DNA of 48,884 bases from CAZNHL01 sp964572965 (lineage in GTDB: Bacteria > Bacteroidota > Bacteroidia > Cytophagales > UBA9547). Under the pieces are notes generated by a model. The model made no database searches. It was not told the origin of the DNA and saw nothing but the letters and a program-made list of their open reading frames with translations. The position numbers were made by a program, and so were the translations under genes. How positions within the stretch are numbered: the first letter of the stretch is position 1; every line of letters starts with the position of its first letter. Below, piece after piece: positions 39,605-48,198 of the stretch. Location: positions 1-48,884 of the forward strand of contig CAZNHL010000027.1 in NCBI GenBank assembly GCA_964572965.1, in the 5' to 3' direction.

Positions 39605-40729
39605 TTACAACTGTTCTGCAATCTGGCGCATTGCCTGCCACCAGCGCAAACTAAGATTAGCGTGTTTAAAATCCATTAACGCAACAATGATCACATTTTT
39701 TTCAGGATTAATATATATCTGTTGCCTGTACATCCCATAAGCACAATAATCTCCCACCTGCCTGTCACCTATAAACCAGGTATTGTTATAACCCACTGCA
39801 TCACCAAGGCTATTAACCGGTCTCGTCGATTCAACCACCCAGTTGCTGTCTAACACCTGTTGTCCTTGCCATTGGCCTTTGTCCATATACAGCTTACCAA
39901 ATTTTGCAAAATCATAAACTGAACCCACAAAACCGCTTAAACCTCTGGTATGCTTCGAATCGTCGTCATAAGCCCATAAAGAATAATAGCAGGTACCAAT
40001 TTTAGACCAAATATTCTTTGAAAAATATTGGTATAAATCCTGCCCGGTAGCCCGCTCAACAATCAACGACAACAGGGTACTATTGATGTTAATATATTCT
40101 AACCGCTCTCCCGGCCTGGCACGAAACTCTATATCCCAAAGAACCTGTTCTATATTACCATAATAAGCAAAAGACAAATTCCGTACCGTTGAGCGAATAC
40201 CCGATTTCTGGTTTAACAGATGATTGATTGTTAGGGATTTAAAGTACTCATGATAATTAAGCTCCGGCAAATATTTCTGTACAGGCTCATCAACAGAAGC
40301 AATATACCCTTGCTGTATAGCACAAGCCAATGAAGTAGCTACAAACGTTTTTGCTATTGAAAAAGATGGAAGCGGCACATATGGGTCGACCTTTTCACCT
40401 ATATAATCATACACAATAGTATCACTCTTAATCACAAGAAACCTCTTAGCTTTATGAGATTCCAGGAAATCAGTCAGCTCACCCACTTGTAAAGGCACCA
40501 TAGGGTTCCAGTTGGTGAGATAAATATTTTGCCCGGGTTTTTTTTCAGGAAAACTAAAACATGTTTCTGCATGCTTCACCTCTTTATATTCTTCTCTAAA
40601 ACGATCAAGATCTTTAGGATCAGGCACAATATACAGGTATGCATTGAGCGGCAAACAACCCGAACTCACCAAAAGCAAATTTATCACCAAAACCTGCTTC
40701 AAAAGTTTCAAACACCACATTGGTAACAT
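39605..40729 (-). CDS. Serine beta-lactamase-fold lipoprotein (class C type)
   Basis: A 374-residue lipoprotein (lipobox VSSGC, Cys25; a start at 40720 is also possible). The beta-lactamase/D-Ala-D-Ala carboxypeptidase fold has S124-x-x-K127 (SFSIAKTF), the second motif Y212-I-N214 (YININS) and later a GxxxYG-type region (VGDYCAYGMYRQQI). It may be a peptidase, esterase or EstB-like hydrolase; antibiotic resistance is not implied. It is divergent from the membrane hydrolase gene at 40833. Confidence 0.88.
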   Translation of the reverse strand: MLPMWCLKLLKQVLVINLLLVSSGCLPLNAYLYIVPDPKDLDRFREEYKEVKHAETCFSFPEKKPGQNIYLTNWNPMVPLQVGELTDFLESHKAKRFLVIKSDTIVYDYIGEKVDPYVPLPSFSIAKTFVATSLACAIQQGYIASVDEPVQKYLPELNYHEYFKSLTINHLLNQKSGIRSTVRNLSFAYYGNIEQVLWDIEFRARPGERLEYININSTLLSLIVERATGQDLYQYFSKNIWSKIGTCYYSLWAYDDDSKHTRGLSGFVGSVYDFAKFGKLYMDKGQWQGQQVLDSNWVVESTRPVNSLGDAVGYNNTWFIGDRQVGDYCAYGMYRQQIYINPEKNVIIVALMDFKHANLSLRWWQAMRQIAEQL

Positions 40730-40832
40730 TTTTGTTCAAAGTTAAAACAAATCAAAAATTAACCCCACTTACCAGACTTTTATCTCAAAAAGCATTTGAA
40801 CACCTAAATACTTTTCTGCATTTTTGCTAATA

Positions 40833-41849
40833 ATGGATTCACTTACACAAGTAGTACTCGGTGCCGGTGTCGGCGAAGTTATTTTAGGACGCAAAGTCGG
40901 CAATAAAGCCATGCTCTGGGGTGGTATTGCAGGTACAATTCCTGATTTGGATGTGCTTGGTGCTCCTTTCCTGACAGACTTGCAGGAAATTTCTTTTCAC
41001 AGAGGTTTTTCACATTCCATTCTGTTTGCGGTAATGTTTGCCCCTATTCTCGGCTTTTTAATTTACTCTCTCTACAAAAAAAAAGAAGCCAAATGGTGGG
41101 AATGGGCCTTACTCTGTTTTGGCAGTATTTTCACTCACCCTTTGCTGGACTGCTTTACAACTTTTGGCACTCAGGTTTTTCTTCCATTCAGCGACTACCG
41201 TGTAGCCTTCAATTCAATTTTTGTCATTGATCCATTATACACAGTTCCTTTTATACTCTTGCTGCTGATTTGTCTTTTCCTCGACAGGAAGTCTGCTGTA
41301 AGAAAAAAAATCGGCCGCTATGCGCTTTATCTGAGTACCGCTTACCTGCTCTTTACTGCCGTCAATAAATTATGGATTAACCACCAGTTTGAACGTTCAC
41401 TGGAAAGGCAAGGTATCGCTTACGATCGTATGATGTCGACACCTACGCCTCTCAACAACATTCTCTGGATGGGTGTAGCTGAAGGAAAAGATTTCTACTA
41501 TATCGGCTTCTATTCCTGGTTTGATGATACTCCTGAAATTCATTTTTTTAAAGAGCATAAAAACCACAACTGGGTTGAACGTTGGCACAACACTTATGCA
41601 ATGCAACAGCTGAACTGGTTTAGCAACGGTTATTATTCCATTACCAAAGCAGACAAAGACTTGGTCTACAATGATCTCCGTTATGGCAAAACAAATGGCT
41701 TATGGAGCAATAAACAAGACTATGTTTTCTCATACAACTTGCTTCAGAAAGCAAACGGTAGTTTAGATATTGAGAAAAGAGAGTCTCCTCTTTCTCTCAA
41801 CAAGAAGAATTTCGAAAGATTATATCAACGCATTAAAGGTAAACAGTAG
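40833..41849 (+). CDS. Membrane-bound metal-dependent hydrolase (YdjM-like)
   Basis: A 338-residue membrane protein from the ATG at 40833 (MDSLTQVVLGAGVGE), the usual start of this family; a TTG three codons earlier is unlikely. The metal-binding residues lie in GTIPDLDVL (Asp cluster), FHRGFSHSILFA and FTHPLLDCFTTFGTQVFLP, and four to five membrane segments are visible. Members are annotated as LexA-binding inner-membrane hydrolases; the substrate is unknown. It ends 3 nt before the degT-type gene, so the two are probably co-translated. Confidence 0.9.
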   Translation: MDSLTQVVLGAGVGEVILGRKVGNKAMLWGGIAGTIPDLDVLGAPFLTDLQEISFHRGFSHSILFAVMFAPILGFLIYSLYKKKEAKWWEWALLCFGSIFTHPLLDCFTTFGTQVFLPFSDYRVAFNSIFVIDPLYTVPFILLLLICLFLDRKSAVRKKIGRYALYLSTAYLLFTAVNKLWINHQFERSLERQGIAYDRMMSTPTPLNNILWMGVAEGKDFYYIGFYSWFDDTPEIHFFKEHKNHNWVERWHNTYAMQQLNWFSNGYYSITKADKDLVYNDLRYGKTNGLWSNKQDYVFSYNLLQKANGSLDIEKRESPLSLNKKNFERLYQRIKGKQ

Positions 41850-41852
41850 ATA

Positions 41853-42983
41853 ATGAGTAACCAGGCAATACAAATGGTTGACCTAAAAAGTCAATATGAT
41901 AAAATTAAGGATCAGGTAAATGCTGCAATTCAGGAAGTACTGGACACTACAGCTTTTATCAATGGTCCTCAGGTAAAAAAATTTGAACAGGAGCTTGCTG
42001 CTTATCTTGGGGTAAGACACATAATAGGCTGTGCAAATGGCACAGATGCATTACAAATTGCTATGATGGCGCTTGATATGCAGCCCGGCGATGAAATTAT
42101 TGTCCCTTCCTTTACCTATGTGGCAACAGTTGAAGCTGCGGCTTTGTTAAAAATTACTCCTGTAATGGTGGAAGTTGACGCTGACACTTTTAATATTGAT
42201 CCGGAGGCTATCAAGAAAGCGATTACTCCTAAAACAAAAGCAATCACAGTTGTTCATCTTTACGGACAATGTGCCAATATGGAAGTAATACTTCAGATTG
42301 CGAAGGAACATAAAATTGCAGTGATTGAAGATACTGCACAGGCTTTGGGTGCTCAGTACACTTTCAAAAACGGCGAAAAACAAAGAGCCGGCTGCATGGG
42401 CACTATCGGGACTACTTCTTTCTTCCCATCGAAAAATCTTGGCTGCTACGGTGACGGCGGCGCCTTGATGACAAATGATGATGAGCTTGCTAAAAAAATC
42501 CGTATGGCAGCAAACCATGGTCAGGAGAAAAAGTACCACCACGATGCTGTTGGTGTAAACTCTCGTCTTGACACCATGCAAGCTGCTATTCTAAGTGTAA
42601 AACTGAAAGAACTGAATACTTACGCTGCTGCCCGCCAACAAGTAGCTGCTGCCTACGATGAGGCTTTTAAAAACCACCCTTATCTGCAAACACCAAAACG
42701 TGACCCACAGTCAACACACGTTTTCCATCAATATACACTTAAGCTAAAAAGCGGCAACAGAGATGAGCTAAAGAAAAAACTGGAAGCCGCAGGCGTTCCA
42801 TCAATGGTTTACTATCCATTACCAAACCATTTACAAAAGGGCTTTGCTTATCTGGGTTACAAAAAAGGTGATTTAGCCTTATCTGAACATCTTTGTGAAA
42901 ATGTAATCTCTTTGCCGATACACACTGAAATGACTAAAGAGACTCAGGACAGGATTATTGAAGCAGTGAATAAAGCGTCTTAA
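41853..42983 (+). CDS. DegT/DnrJ/EryC1 family aminotransferase
   Basis: A 376-residue PLP-dependent sugar aminotransferase. The cofactor lysine is K194 in SFFPSKNLGCYGDGG, and D160 and Q163 (EDTAQALGA) are in place. The start FINGPQVKKFEQELAAYLGV and GCANGTDALQIAMMAL (substrate and PLP-phosphate loops) and the end YPLPNHLQKGF, SLPIHTEM are typical. Such enzymes aminate keto-sugars of surface polysaccharides or O-antigen. There is no cluster of sugar genes around it. A diverged copy of its last 14 codons lies beyond the ATPase gene at 44302-44346. Confidence 0.93.
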   Translation: MSNQAIQMVDLKSQYDKIKDQVNAAIQEVLDTTAFINGPQVKKFEQELAAYLGVRHIIGCANGTDALQIAMMALDMQPGDEIIVPSFTYVATVEAAALLKITPVMVEVDADTFNIDPEAIKKAITPKTKAITVVHLYGQCANMEVILQIAKEHKIAVIEDTAQALGAQYTFKNGEKQRAGCMGTIGTTSFFPSKNLGCYGDGGALMTNDDELAKKIRMAANHGQEKKYHHDAVGVNSRLDTMQAAILSVKLKELNTYAAARQQVAAAYDEAFKNHPYLQTPKRDPQSTHVFHQYTLKLKSGNRDELKKKLEAAGVPSMVYYPLPNHLQKGFAYLGYKKGDLALSEHLCENVISLPIHTEMTKETQDRIIEAVNKAS

Positions 42984-43017
42984 AACCACATTAATCTATT
43001 ATAGTTTCACAAATTCA

Positions 43018-43065
43018 AATATTACGCAAAAGTTTTAAGTATACTTAAAACTTTTGCGTAATATT
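43018..43065. repeat. Perfect 48-bp palindrome
   Basis: Positions 43018-43041 and 43042-43065 are exact reverse complements, with the visible core ACGCAAAAGTTTTAAGT and its mirror. It is centred at the AT step of GTATAC. It lies between the degT stop and the ATPase start, 27 bp upstream of the latter. It could be the terminator of degT or an operator of the ATPase. It shares TTGCGT with the repeat upstream of the other AAA+/DUF4143 gene. Confidence 0.85.
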
Positions 43066-43091
43066 ATACATATTTTAACCATAGTTAATAT

Positions 43092-44294
43092 ATGTATAAG
43101 AACTATATTCTTAGAGAAGAGTATTTCAACCGTGTAAGCCCATATATCGGTAAATCCATCATCAAAGTTTTTACAGGTCAACGCCGCGTAGGAAAAAGTT
43201 ATCTGATGTACCAGATAATGGATCATATAAAACAACAAGCTCCGGATACAAACATCATATATATTGACAAAGAGCAGCACGAATTTGATCATATCAATAC
43301 GTATAACGACCTTCTAAGCTACATCATCTCTAAAACCCTGAATGGAAAAAATGCGATATTCATTGATGAAATACAGGAAATAATAAGTTTTGAAAAAGCG
43401 CTTCGAAGTATTTACAGCAACACCTCATACGACATATACTGTACAGGTAGTAATGCTAATATGCTTTCAGGAGAGCTTGCCACCTTCTTGAGTGGGCGCT
43501 ATGTAGAAATTGAGGTTCACAGCTTATCATATCTGGAATACTTACAATTCCACAAAAAAGCAAACTCTACAGAATCATTATATACCTACTTAAAATATGG
43601 GGGATTACCCAATCTTATCCATCTTGAGATGGAAGAAACTATTGTTTTTGACTACTTAAAAAACATCTATACGTCCATACTTTTCAGAGATGTTATTAAA
43701 CGTCATAATATTCGTAATGTAACATTTCTGGAAAACCTGGTAGTGTACCTTTGCGACAATGTAGGGAGTGTTGTATCCGGAAAAAAAATCAGTGATTTTC
43801 TTAAATCACAAAATATAAAAATCTCGCCTGGTGTTGTACTTGACTATCTCACCTATCTCAGCAACTCATTTTTCATCTACAAAACCCAAAGACGGGATAT
43901 TCATGGAAAAAAAATATTCGAAATAGGTGAAAAATACTTTTTTGAAGACTTAGGACTAAGAAATAGTATTGTAGGTTACAAAATAACCGACATTCAGAAA
44001 CTCATGGAAAACGTTGTTCACTCGCATCTTCGATTTAAAAAATATGATGTAAAAATAGGGGTACTTGACCAATATGAAATAGACTTTGTTGCAGAAAAGT
44101 CTGGAGAAAAAACCTATGTCCAGGTTTGTTACCTACTTCAGGAGCAAAGCACCATTGATAGAGAGTTTGGTAATCTCCTAAAAATAAAAGACCAGTACCC
44201 GAAAATAGTAGTGAGTATGGATGAATTTAGCAGCACATCCACATATCAGGGAGTCCAACACTATTCACTAAAAGAGTTTCTTAGCAATTTCTAA
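43092..44294 (+). CDS. AAA+ ATPase with DUF4143 (complete)
   Basis: A 400-residue COG1373-type protein. Walker A is VFTGQRRVGKSYLMYQ (about 26-41), Walker B is NAIFIDEIQEII (about 86-97) and sensor 1 is IYCTGSNANMLS. YGGLPNLI and YTSILFRDVIKRHNI follow, then a winged-helix region (SGKKISDFLKSQNIKISPG). The C-terminal DUF4143 nuclease-like fold has KYFFEDLGLRNSI, YEIDFVAEKSGEKTYVQVCY and KIVVSMDEF. In place of the E-x-K of PD-(D/E)xK enzymes it has Q-x-C (YVQVCY), so it is probably not a nuclease. The function is unknown. It is flanked by a long palindrome and a duplicated degT tail, signs of insertion. Confidence 0.92.
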   Translation: MYKNYILREEYFNRVSPYIGKSIIKVFTGQRRVGKSYLMYQIMDHIKQQAPDTNIIYIDKEQHEFDHINTYNDLLSYIISKTLNGKNAIFIDEIQEIISFEKALRSIYSNTSYDIYCTGSNANMLSGELATFLSGRYVEIEVHSLSYLEYLQFHKKANSTESLYTYLKYGGLPNLIHLEMEETIVFDYLKNIYTSILFRDVIKRHNIRNVTFLENLVVYLCDNVGSVVSGKKISDFLKSQNIKISPGVVLDYLTYLSNSFFIYKTQRRDIHGKKIFEIGEKYFFEDLGLRNSIVGYKITDIQKLMENVVHSHLRFKKYDVKIGVLDQYEIDFVAEKSGEKTYVQVCYLLQEQSTIDREFGNLLKIKDQYPKIVVSMDEFSSTSTYQGVQHYSLKEFLSNF

Positions 44295-44301
44295 AACCTA
44301 A

Positions 44302-44346
44302 GAGTTTCAGGATCAGATTATTGAAGCAGTGAATAAAGCTTCATAA
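44302..44346 (+). pseudogene. Remnant duplicate of the degT 3' end
   Basis: Read in one frame this gives EFQDQIIEAVNKAS and a stop, compared with ETQDRIIEAVNKAS and a stop at the end of the aminotransferase gene (42939-42983). The DNA is similar but has synonymous differences (GCT TCA against GCG TCT). It therefore looks like an older or foreign version of the same gene end. Immediately upstream the frame has an in-frame TAA where the gene has AAA, so it is not expressed. Confidence 0.75.
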
Positions 44347-44359
44347 TGAGATTGAGAAA

Positions 44360-44409
44360 TTAGACTATAGATAATTAGACCTGTACTGTGTCTAACATCT
44401 ATAGTCTAA
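44360..44409 (-). terminator. Two-step hairpin after htpG
   Basis: TTAGACTATAGAT (44360-44372) pairs perfectly with ATCTATAGTCTAA (44397-44409), and the inner TTAGAC (44375-44380) with GTCTAA (44390-44395). It lies 17 nt past the htpG stop and probably ends its transcript. U-rich sequence after it is limited. Confidence 0.6.
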
Positions 44410-44425
44410 AGTCGTAAATCTAATT

Positions 44426-46237
44426 TTACCCTACCAGATCAACACTACGTTTGATGAATGCAGTCAGGTCAGCGCCCGTCAGCATGTTTTGAGCCAACAG
44501 TGCCAGGTCATAAGCTTGTTTTGCCAATGCAGTTTTCTTTTCTTCAGAATCTGCTTTCAGAATTTTTTGTGTAAGTGCATGGTTGGCATTTACAACCACA
44601 TTATAAGTATCCGGAAAATTACCCATGAAACTCATACCGCCCATGCCACCCATTTCTTTCATACGACGCATAAATTCAGGCATTGTGATAGAAACAGGTA
44701 ATTCATCAGTTGGAAGAGATTCAACTTCTACCTTCATAGTGTCTTTACTAATGGCTTTATTGAAGATTTCTTTTACCGAGTTTTTCTCATCCTCTGAAAG
44801 TACGCTCTCGATCTGGGCATCTTTCTCAATCAATTTTTCAACGATGTCTGAGTCAACACGCTTCACAGAAATTTTCTCTTCCTTCTGCTCAATATACCCT
44901 ACAAAGTGAGGATCAATCGGATGATCGAAGTTCAGTACATCATAGCCTCTCGCTTTCGCAGACTGGATGTATGAATCCTGCTTACCTGCATCGCTGGTGT
45001 ATAACCAAACCAGTGTGTCGTTTTTGTCTGTCTGTAATGCTTTTGTAGCTTCTCTGTATTCGGCGAGTGTTTGTAGTTTGCCATCAGTATTTTTCAACAG
45101 GCAGAAGTCTTTTGCTTTCTCAGCGAACTTCTCATCGCTCAGCATACCATATTTCACGAATACTGACAAACTATCCCATTTCTCTTCATAAGCTTTTCTG
45201 TCAGCTTTGAATAGTTCAGCAAGTTTGTCTGCTACTTTTTTGGTAATGTGTGCGTTGATTTTCTTCACATTACCGTCAGCCTGCAGGAAGCTACGAGAAA
45301 CGTTCAAAGGAATGTCCGGTGAATCAATAACACCATGTAATAACATCAGGAACTCAGGAACCACATCTTTCACTTCATCAGTGATGAACACCTGACGCGA
45401 ATACAACTGAATCTTATTTTTCTGGAAATCCAAATCTTTCTTTACCTGCGGAAAATAAAGAATACCTGTCAGGTTGAATGGATAGTCTACGTTCAGATGA
45501 ATCCAGAATAATGGATTTTCTGACATAGGATAAAGTTCTTTATAGAAGTTCAGGTAGTCTTCTTCTTTCAGCTCGTTTGGCTGCTTTGTCCAGATTGGTT
45601 GAGTATTATTGATAACAGCACCGTCAAACTCAATTTCAACAGGCAAGAATTTGCAGTATTTATCAAGGATTCCCTTTAGTCTGTATTTGTCAAGGAACTC
45701 TGTAGAATCATCAGCTACATGCAAAACTACATCTGTACCTCTTTCAGTTTTGTCAGCCTTTGAAATTGTGAATTCAGTAGAGCCGTCACATTCCCAACGA
45801 GCTGCTTCGTCTTCAGTTCTGTATGATTTTGTGATCAGTTCAACATTGGAAGAAACCATGAATGCTGAATAAAAACCAAGGCCGAATTTACCGATGATCT
45901 GTTTTGCGTCTTCATCTTTGAATTTCTCAACAAATTCCGCCGCTCCTGAAAATGCAATCTGATTAATGTATTTTTTAATTTCTTCAGCATTCATCCCAAG
46001 ACCACTGTCACTGATTGTGATAGTCTTCGCCTGCTCATCAACGCTTACTTTTACTTTCAATTCACCCAAGTCACCATTGAACTCCCCGATAGAAGCCAGT
46101 TTTTTCAGTTTCTGAGTCGCATCAACTGCATTTGAAACAAGTTCTCTCAGAAATATTTCATGGTCTGAATACAAAAACTTCTTGATAATGGGAAAGATGT
46201 TTTCGGTGTGAATTGAGATGGTACCTTTTTCTTGCAT
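44426..46237 (-). CDS. htpG: Molecular chaperone HtpG (Hsp90)
   Basis: A 603-residue Hsp90. I chose the ATG at 46237 (MQEKGTISIHTENIFPII) as the normal family start; an upstream ATG at 46336 would add 33 non-homologous residues. The GHKL ATPase marks are ELVSNAVDAT, DSGLGM and GKFGLGFYSAFMV. The middle domain has NVSRSFLQ (phosphate-contact Arg) and the end carries the dimerisation region with a Met/Gly-rich stretch MKEMGGMGGMSFMG. It folds client proteins in the cytoplasm with ATP. The region is followed by a long hairpin. Confidence 0.97.
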   Translation of the reverse strand: MQEKGTISIHTENIFPIIKKFLYSDHEIFLRELVSNAVDATQKLKKLASIGEFNGDLGELKVKVSVDEQAKTITISDSGLGMNAEEIKKYINQIAFSGAAEFVEKFKDEDAKQIIGKFGLGFYSAFMVSSNVELITKSYRTEDEAARWECDGSTEFTISKADKTERGTDVVLHVADDSTEFLDKYRLKGILDKYCKFLPVEIEFDGAVINNTQPIWTKQPNELKEEDYLNFYKELYPMSENPLFWIHLNVDYPFNLTGILYFPQVKKDLDFQKNKIQLYSRQVFITDEVKDVVPEFLMLLHGVIDSPDIPLNVSRSFLQADGNVKKINAHITKKVADKLAELFKADRKAYEEKWDSLSVFVKYGMLSDEKFAEKAKDFCLLKNTDGKLQTLAEYREATKALQTDKNDTLVWLYTSDAGKQDSYIQSAKARGYDVLNFDHPIDPHFVGYIEQKEEKISVKRVDSDIVEKLIEKDAQIESVLSEDEKNSVKEIFNKAISKDTMKVEVESLPTDELPVSITMPEFMRRMKEMGGMGGMSFMGNFPDTYNVVVNANHALTQKILKADSEEKKTALAKQAYDLALLAQNMLTGADLTAFIKRSVDLVG

Positions 46238-46497
46238 AGTAATATAATATTGAATGATCTGTTGTCTTAAATCGGGACATATAAAGCGTCCTGCAAGTTG
46301 CAAACAAAATGCGTTCCATCCGGCCAAACCTGACAAGGTGACAGTTCATAGATTTAAGATATGAGATTAAAGATTTTCAGAATAAGGAGTCCTGTAAATG
46401 ATATAGGACCATGGCTCTGATGTGGCAAAGATTGAAGTGGATTTTATATTGTTGATATAAAACCATAAATTTATATGCTATATTTTCTAAATCTCCC

Positions 46498-47475
46498 ATG
46501 ACACTTTATCCTTTACTTTTCAAGACTATCTTCAAAGACAAAATCTGGGGTGGCCAAAAGATCAAAACTATCTTAAACAAGGACTTTGGAGCACTGCCAA
46601 ATTGTGGCGAAACATGGGAAATATCCGGAGTAAAAGGTAATGTTTCGGTAGTGCGTAACGGAGCACTTGCCGGACAAGAACTTACTGCGCTGATTAAAGA
46701 ACATAAAGGACAATTGGTCGGCCAAAGTGTTTATAAGCAGTTTGGCGATGAATTTCCTTTATTGGTAAAATTTATTGATGCCAACGATGACCTTTCTATT
46801 CAGGTACACCCTGACGATAAACTGGCCCGGGAACGTCATGACTCTTTCGGAAAAACTGAAATGTGGTATATTTTTCAGGCAGACGAAGGAGCAAAACTTA
46901 ATAGCGGCTTCAACATCACAATAGACCAGAAAACATATCTCGAACATCTGAACACCAACACTCTTGATGAAATTCTGAATTTCGAAGATGTGGCAGCAGG
47001 AGATGTTTTCTTTTTACCGGCAGGCAGGGTTCATTATATAGGCAAGGGCATTATGCTGGCAGAAATCCAGCAGACTTCTGATATCACTTACCGCATTTAC
47101 GATTTCGACCGTCGTGATGATCAGGGGAACTTAAGAGAACTACATACAGAGCTTGCTTTAGATGCAATAGATTATCGTTCGTCTCCTGAATACAAAACGC
47201 TTTATACTAATAAGCCTAATGAAACTAATGAACTGGTAAGCTGCCCCTACTTCACAACTAATTTATTAGAGTTGAATAGGGAAATAAAAAGAGATTACAA
47301 TAAGCTTGACAGCTTTGTTATTTTTGTTTGTTTTGAGGGTAGCACAACTATTACATTTGCCGGGGGAGAAATTACTATACAAAAAGGAGATTGTGTTTTG
47401 GTGCCTGCTGCTATGAAAGCACTTGCAATAAAACCGACAAATGAAGTGAAATTATTGGAAGCATATATCAAATAG
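46498..47475 (+). CDS. manA: Mannose-6-phosphate isomerase, class I
   Basis: A 325-residue cupin enzyme that interconverts mannose-6-phosphate and fructose-6-phosphate. Zinc ligands are Q102 and H104 (LSIQVHPDD), E121 (GKTEMWYI) and H179 (AGRVHYIGKG). IWGGQKI and WEISGVKGN (N-terminal) and YRIYDFDRRDD are other family marks. The length fits the short bacterial form. It feeds mannose-based polysaccharide synthesis or use. It is divergent from htpG and precedes a two-TM protein by 71 nt. No export signal. Confidence 0.95.
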   Translation: MTLYPLLFKTIFKDKIWGGQKIKTILNKDFGALPNCGETWEISGVKGNVSVVRNGALAGQELTALIKEHKGQLVGQSVYKQFGDEFPLLVKFIDANDDLSIQVHPDDKLARERHDSFGKTEMWYIFQADEGAKLNSGFNITIDQKTYLEHLNTNTLDEILNFEDVAAGDVFFLPAGRVHYIGKGIMLAEIQQTSDITYRIYDFDRRDDQGNLRELHTELALDAIDYRSSPEYKTLYTNKPNETNELVSCPYFTTNLLELNREIKRDYNKLDSFVIFVCFEGSTTITFAGGEITIQKGDCVLVPAAMKALAIKPTNEVKLLEAYIK

Positions 47476-47546
47476 AATTATATTGCATTGTCATATGACC
47501 ATTAATTTCCAATATTCCAATGCCCTAATCTGACTCTGTAACTTTT

Positions 47547-48170
47547 ATGACAAAGACCAAAAAACTACTTTTCTATATCGGATTTCAGATTTTTGCAATC
47601 ATTTTGCTGGTTGTAACCTATTTGAGTATCCAAAGCAAAGAAAATGCCCCTCAATATGACCCTGTTAATATCATTTTAGCCAAACAGCAAATTGATAAAG
47701 CAAAAGAAATAAGGAAAACGATAGAACACTTAAGCAGTTTACCGGCAGAACTCCGGAATCAGGAAGTTCTTGAATTGATTCTGAAAATTTCAGACTGGAA
47801 AGAAGCTCAGGGCAATATTCAACAGGAAATTGAACTTGGCAATTATAAACCAAAAACTAAAGAGTTTCTGCGTACACATCTGAAACATGCCAGCAACTAT
47901 CTTAACCATATTGATTTATCTACCCGTCTGATCATACAAAAATCCGCTTCACATACTGTTGTTAATTCTTTTCTGGACGTTGTCAATCAAAATGAATCCG
48001 GTTATATAAATGAAATGCAGGATGTCACCAACCACCTTCGCGACATTGACACCAAAGCGCGCCACGCTGCAGATCTTAAAGAGCAAATTGTTTTTTTTCT
48101 TGCCCTTGCATTGGTACTGATCAACATTATTATCCTGGTTTCTCCTTTGAAGAAACATATTCTTGATTAA
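47547..48170 (+). CDS. Two-TM protein with helical periplasmic domain
   Basis: A 207-residue protein with an N-terminal membrane segment (about 8-27, LFYIGFQIFAIILLVVTYL), a helical extracytoplasmic domain of about 150 residues (charged heptads: AKQQIDKAKEIRKTIEHLSS; LRTHLKHASNYLNHIDL; EMQDVTNHLRDIDTKARHAA) and a C-terminal membrane segment (about 181-199, IVFFLALALVLINIIILV) ending in KKHILD. The plan resembles four-helix-bundle sensor domains, but no signalling module follows. No known family is recognised. The gene lies 28 nt before recG. Confidence 0.65.
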   Translation: MTKTKKLLFYIGFQIFAIILLVVTYLSIQSKENAPQYDPVNIILAKQQIDKAKEIRKTIEHLSSLPAELRNQEVLELILKISDWKEAQGNIQQEIELGNYKPKTKEFLRTHLKHASNYLNHIDLSTRLIIQKSASHTVVNSFLDVVNQNESGYINEMQDVTNHLRDIDTKARHAADLKEQIVFFLALALVLINIIILVSPLKKHILD

Positions 48171-48198
48171 GCAGTAAAGCCAGTGCTGGTATAGGCTA

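Noticed and set aside
39605..40729. Beta-lactamase resistance gene
   Set aside because: SxxK and YxN motifs are shared by many peptidases and esterases of this fold, and nothing points to antibiotic hydrolysis.
46238..46336. N-terminal extension of HtpG
   Set aside because: The normal Hsp90 start is the ATG at 46237; the 33 added residues come from the leader region.
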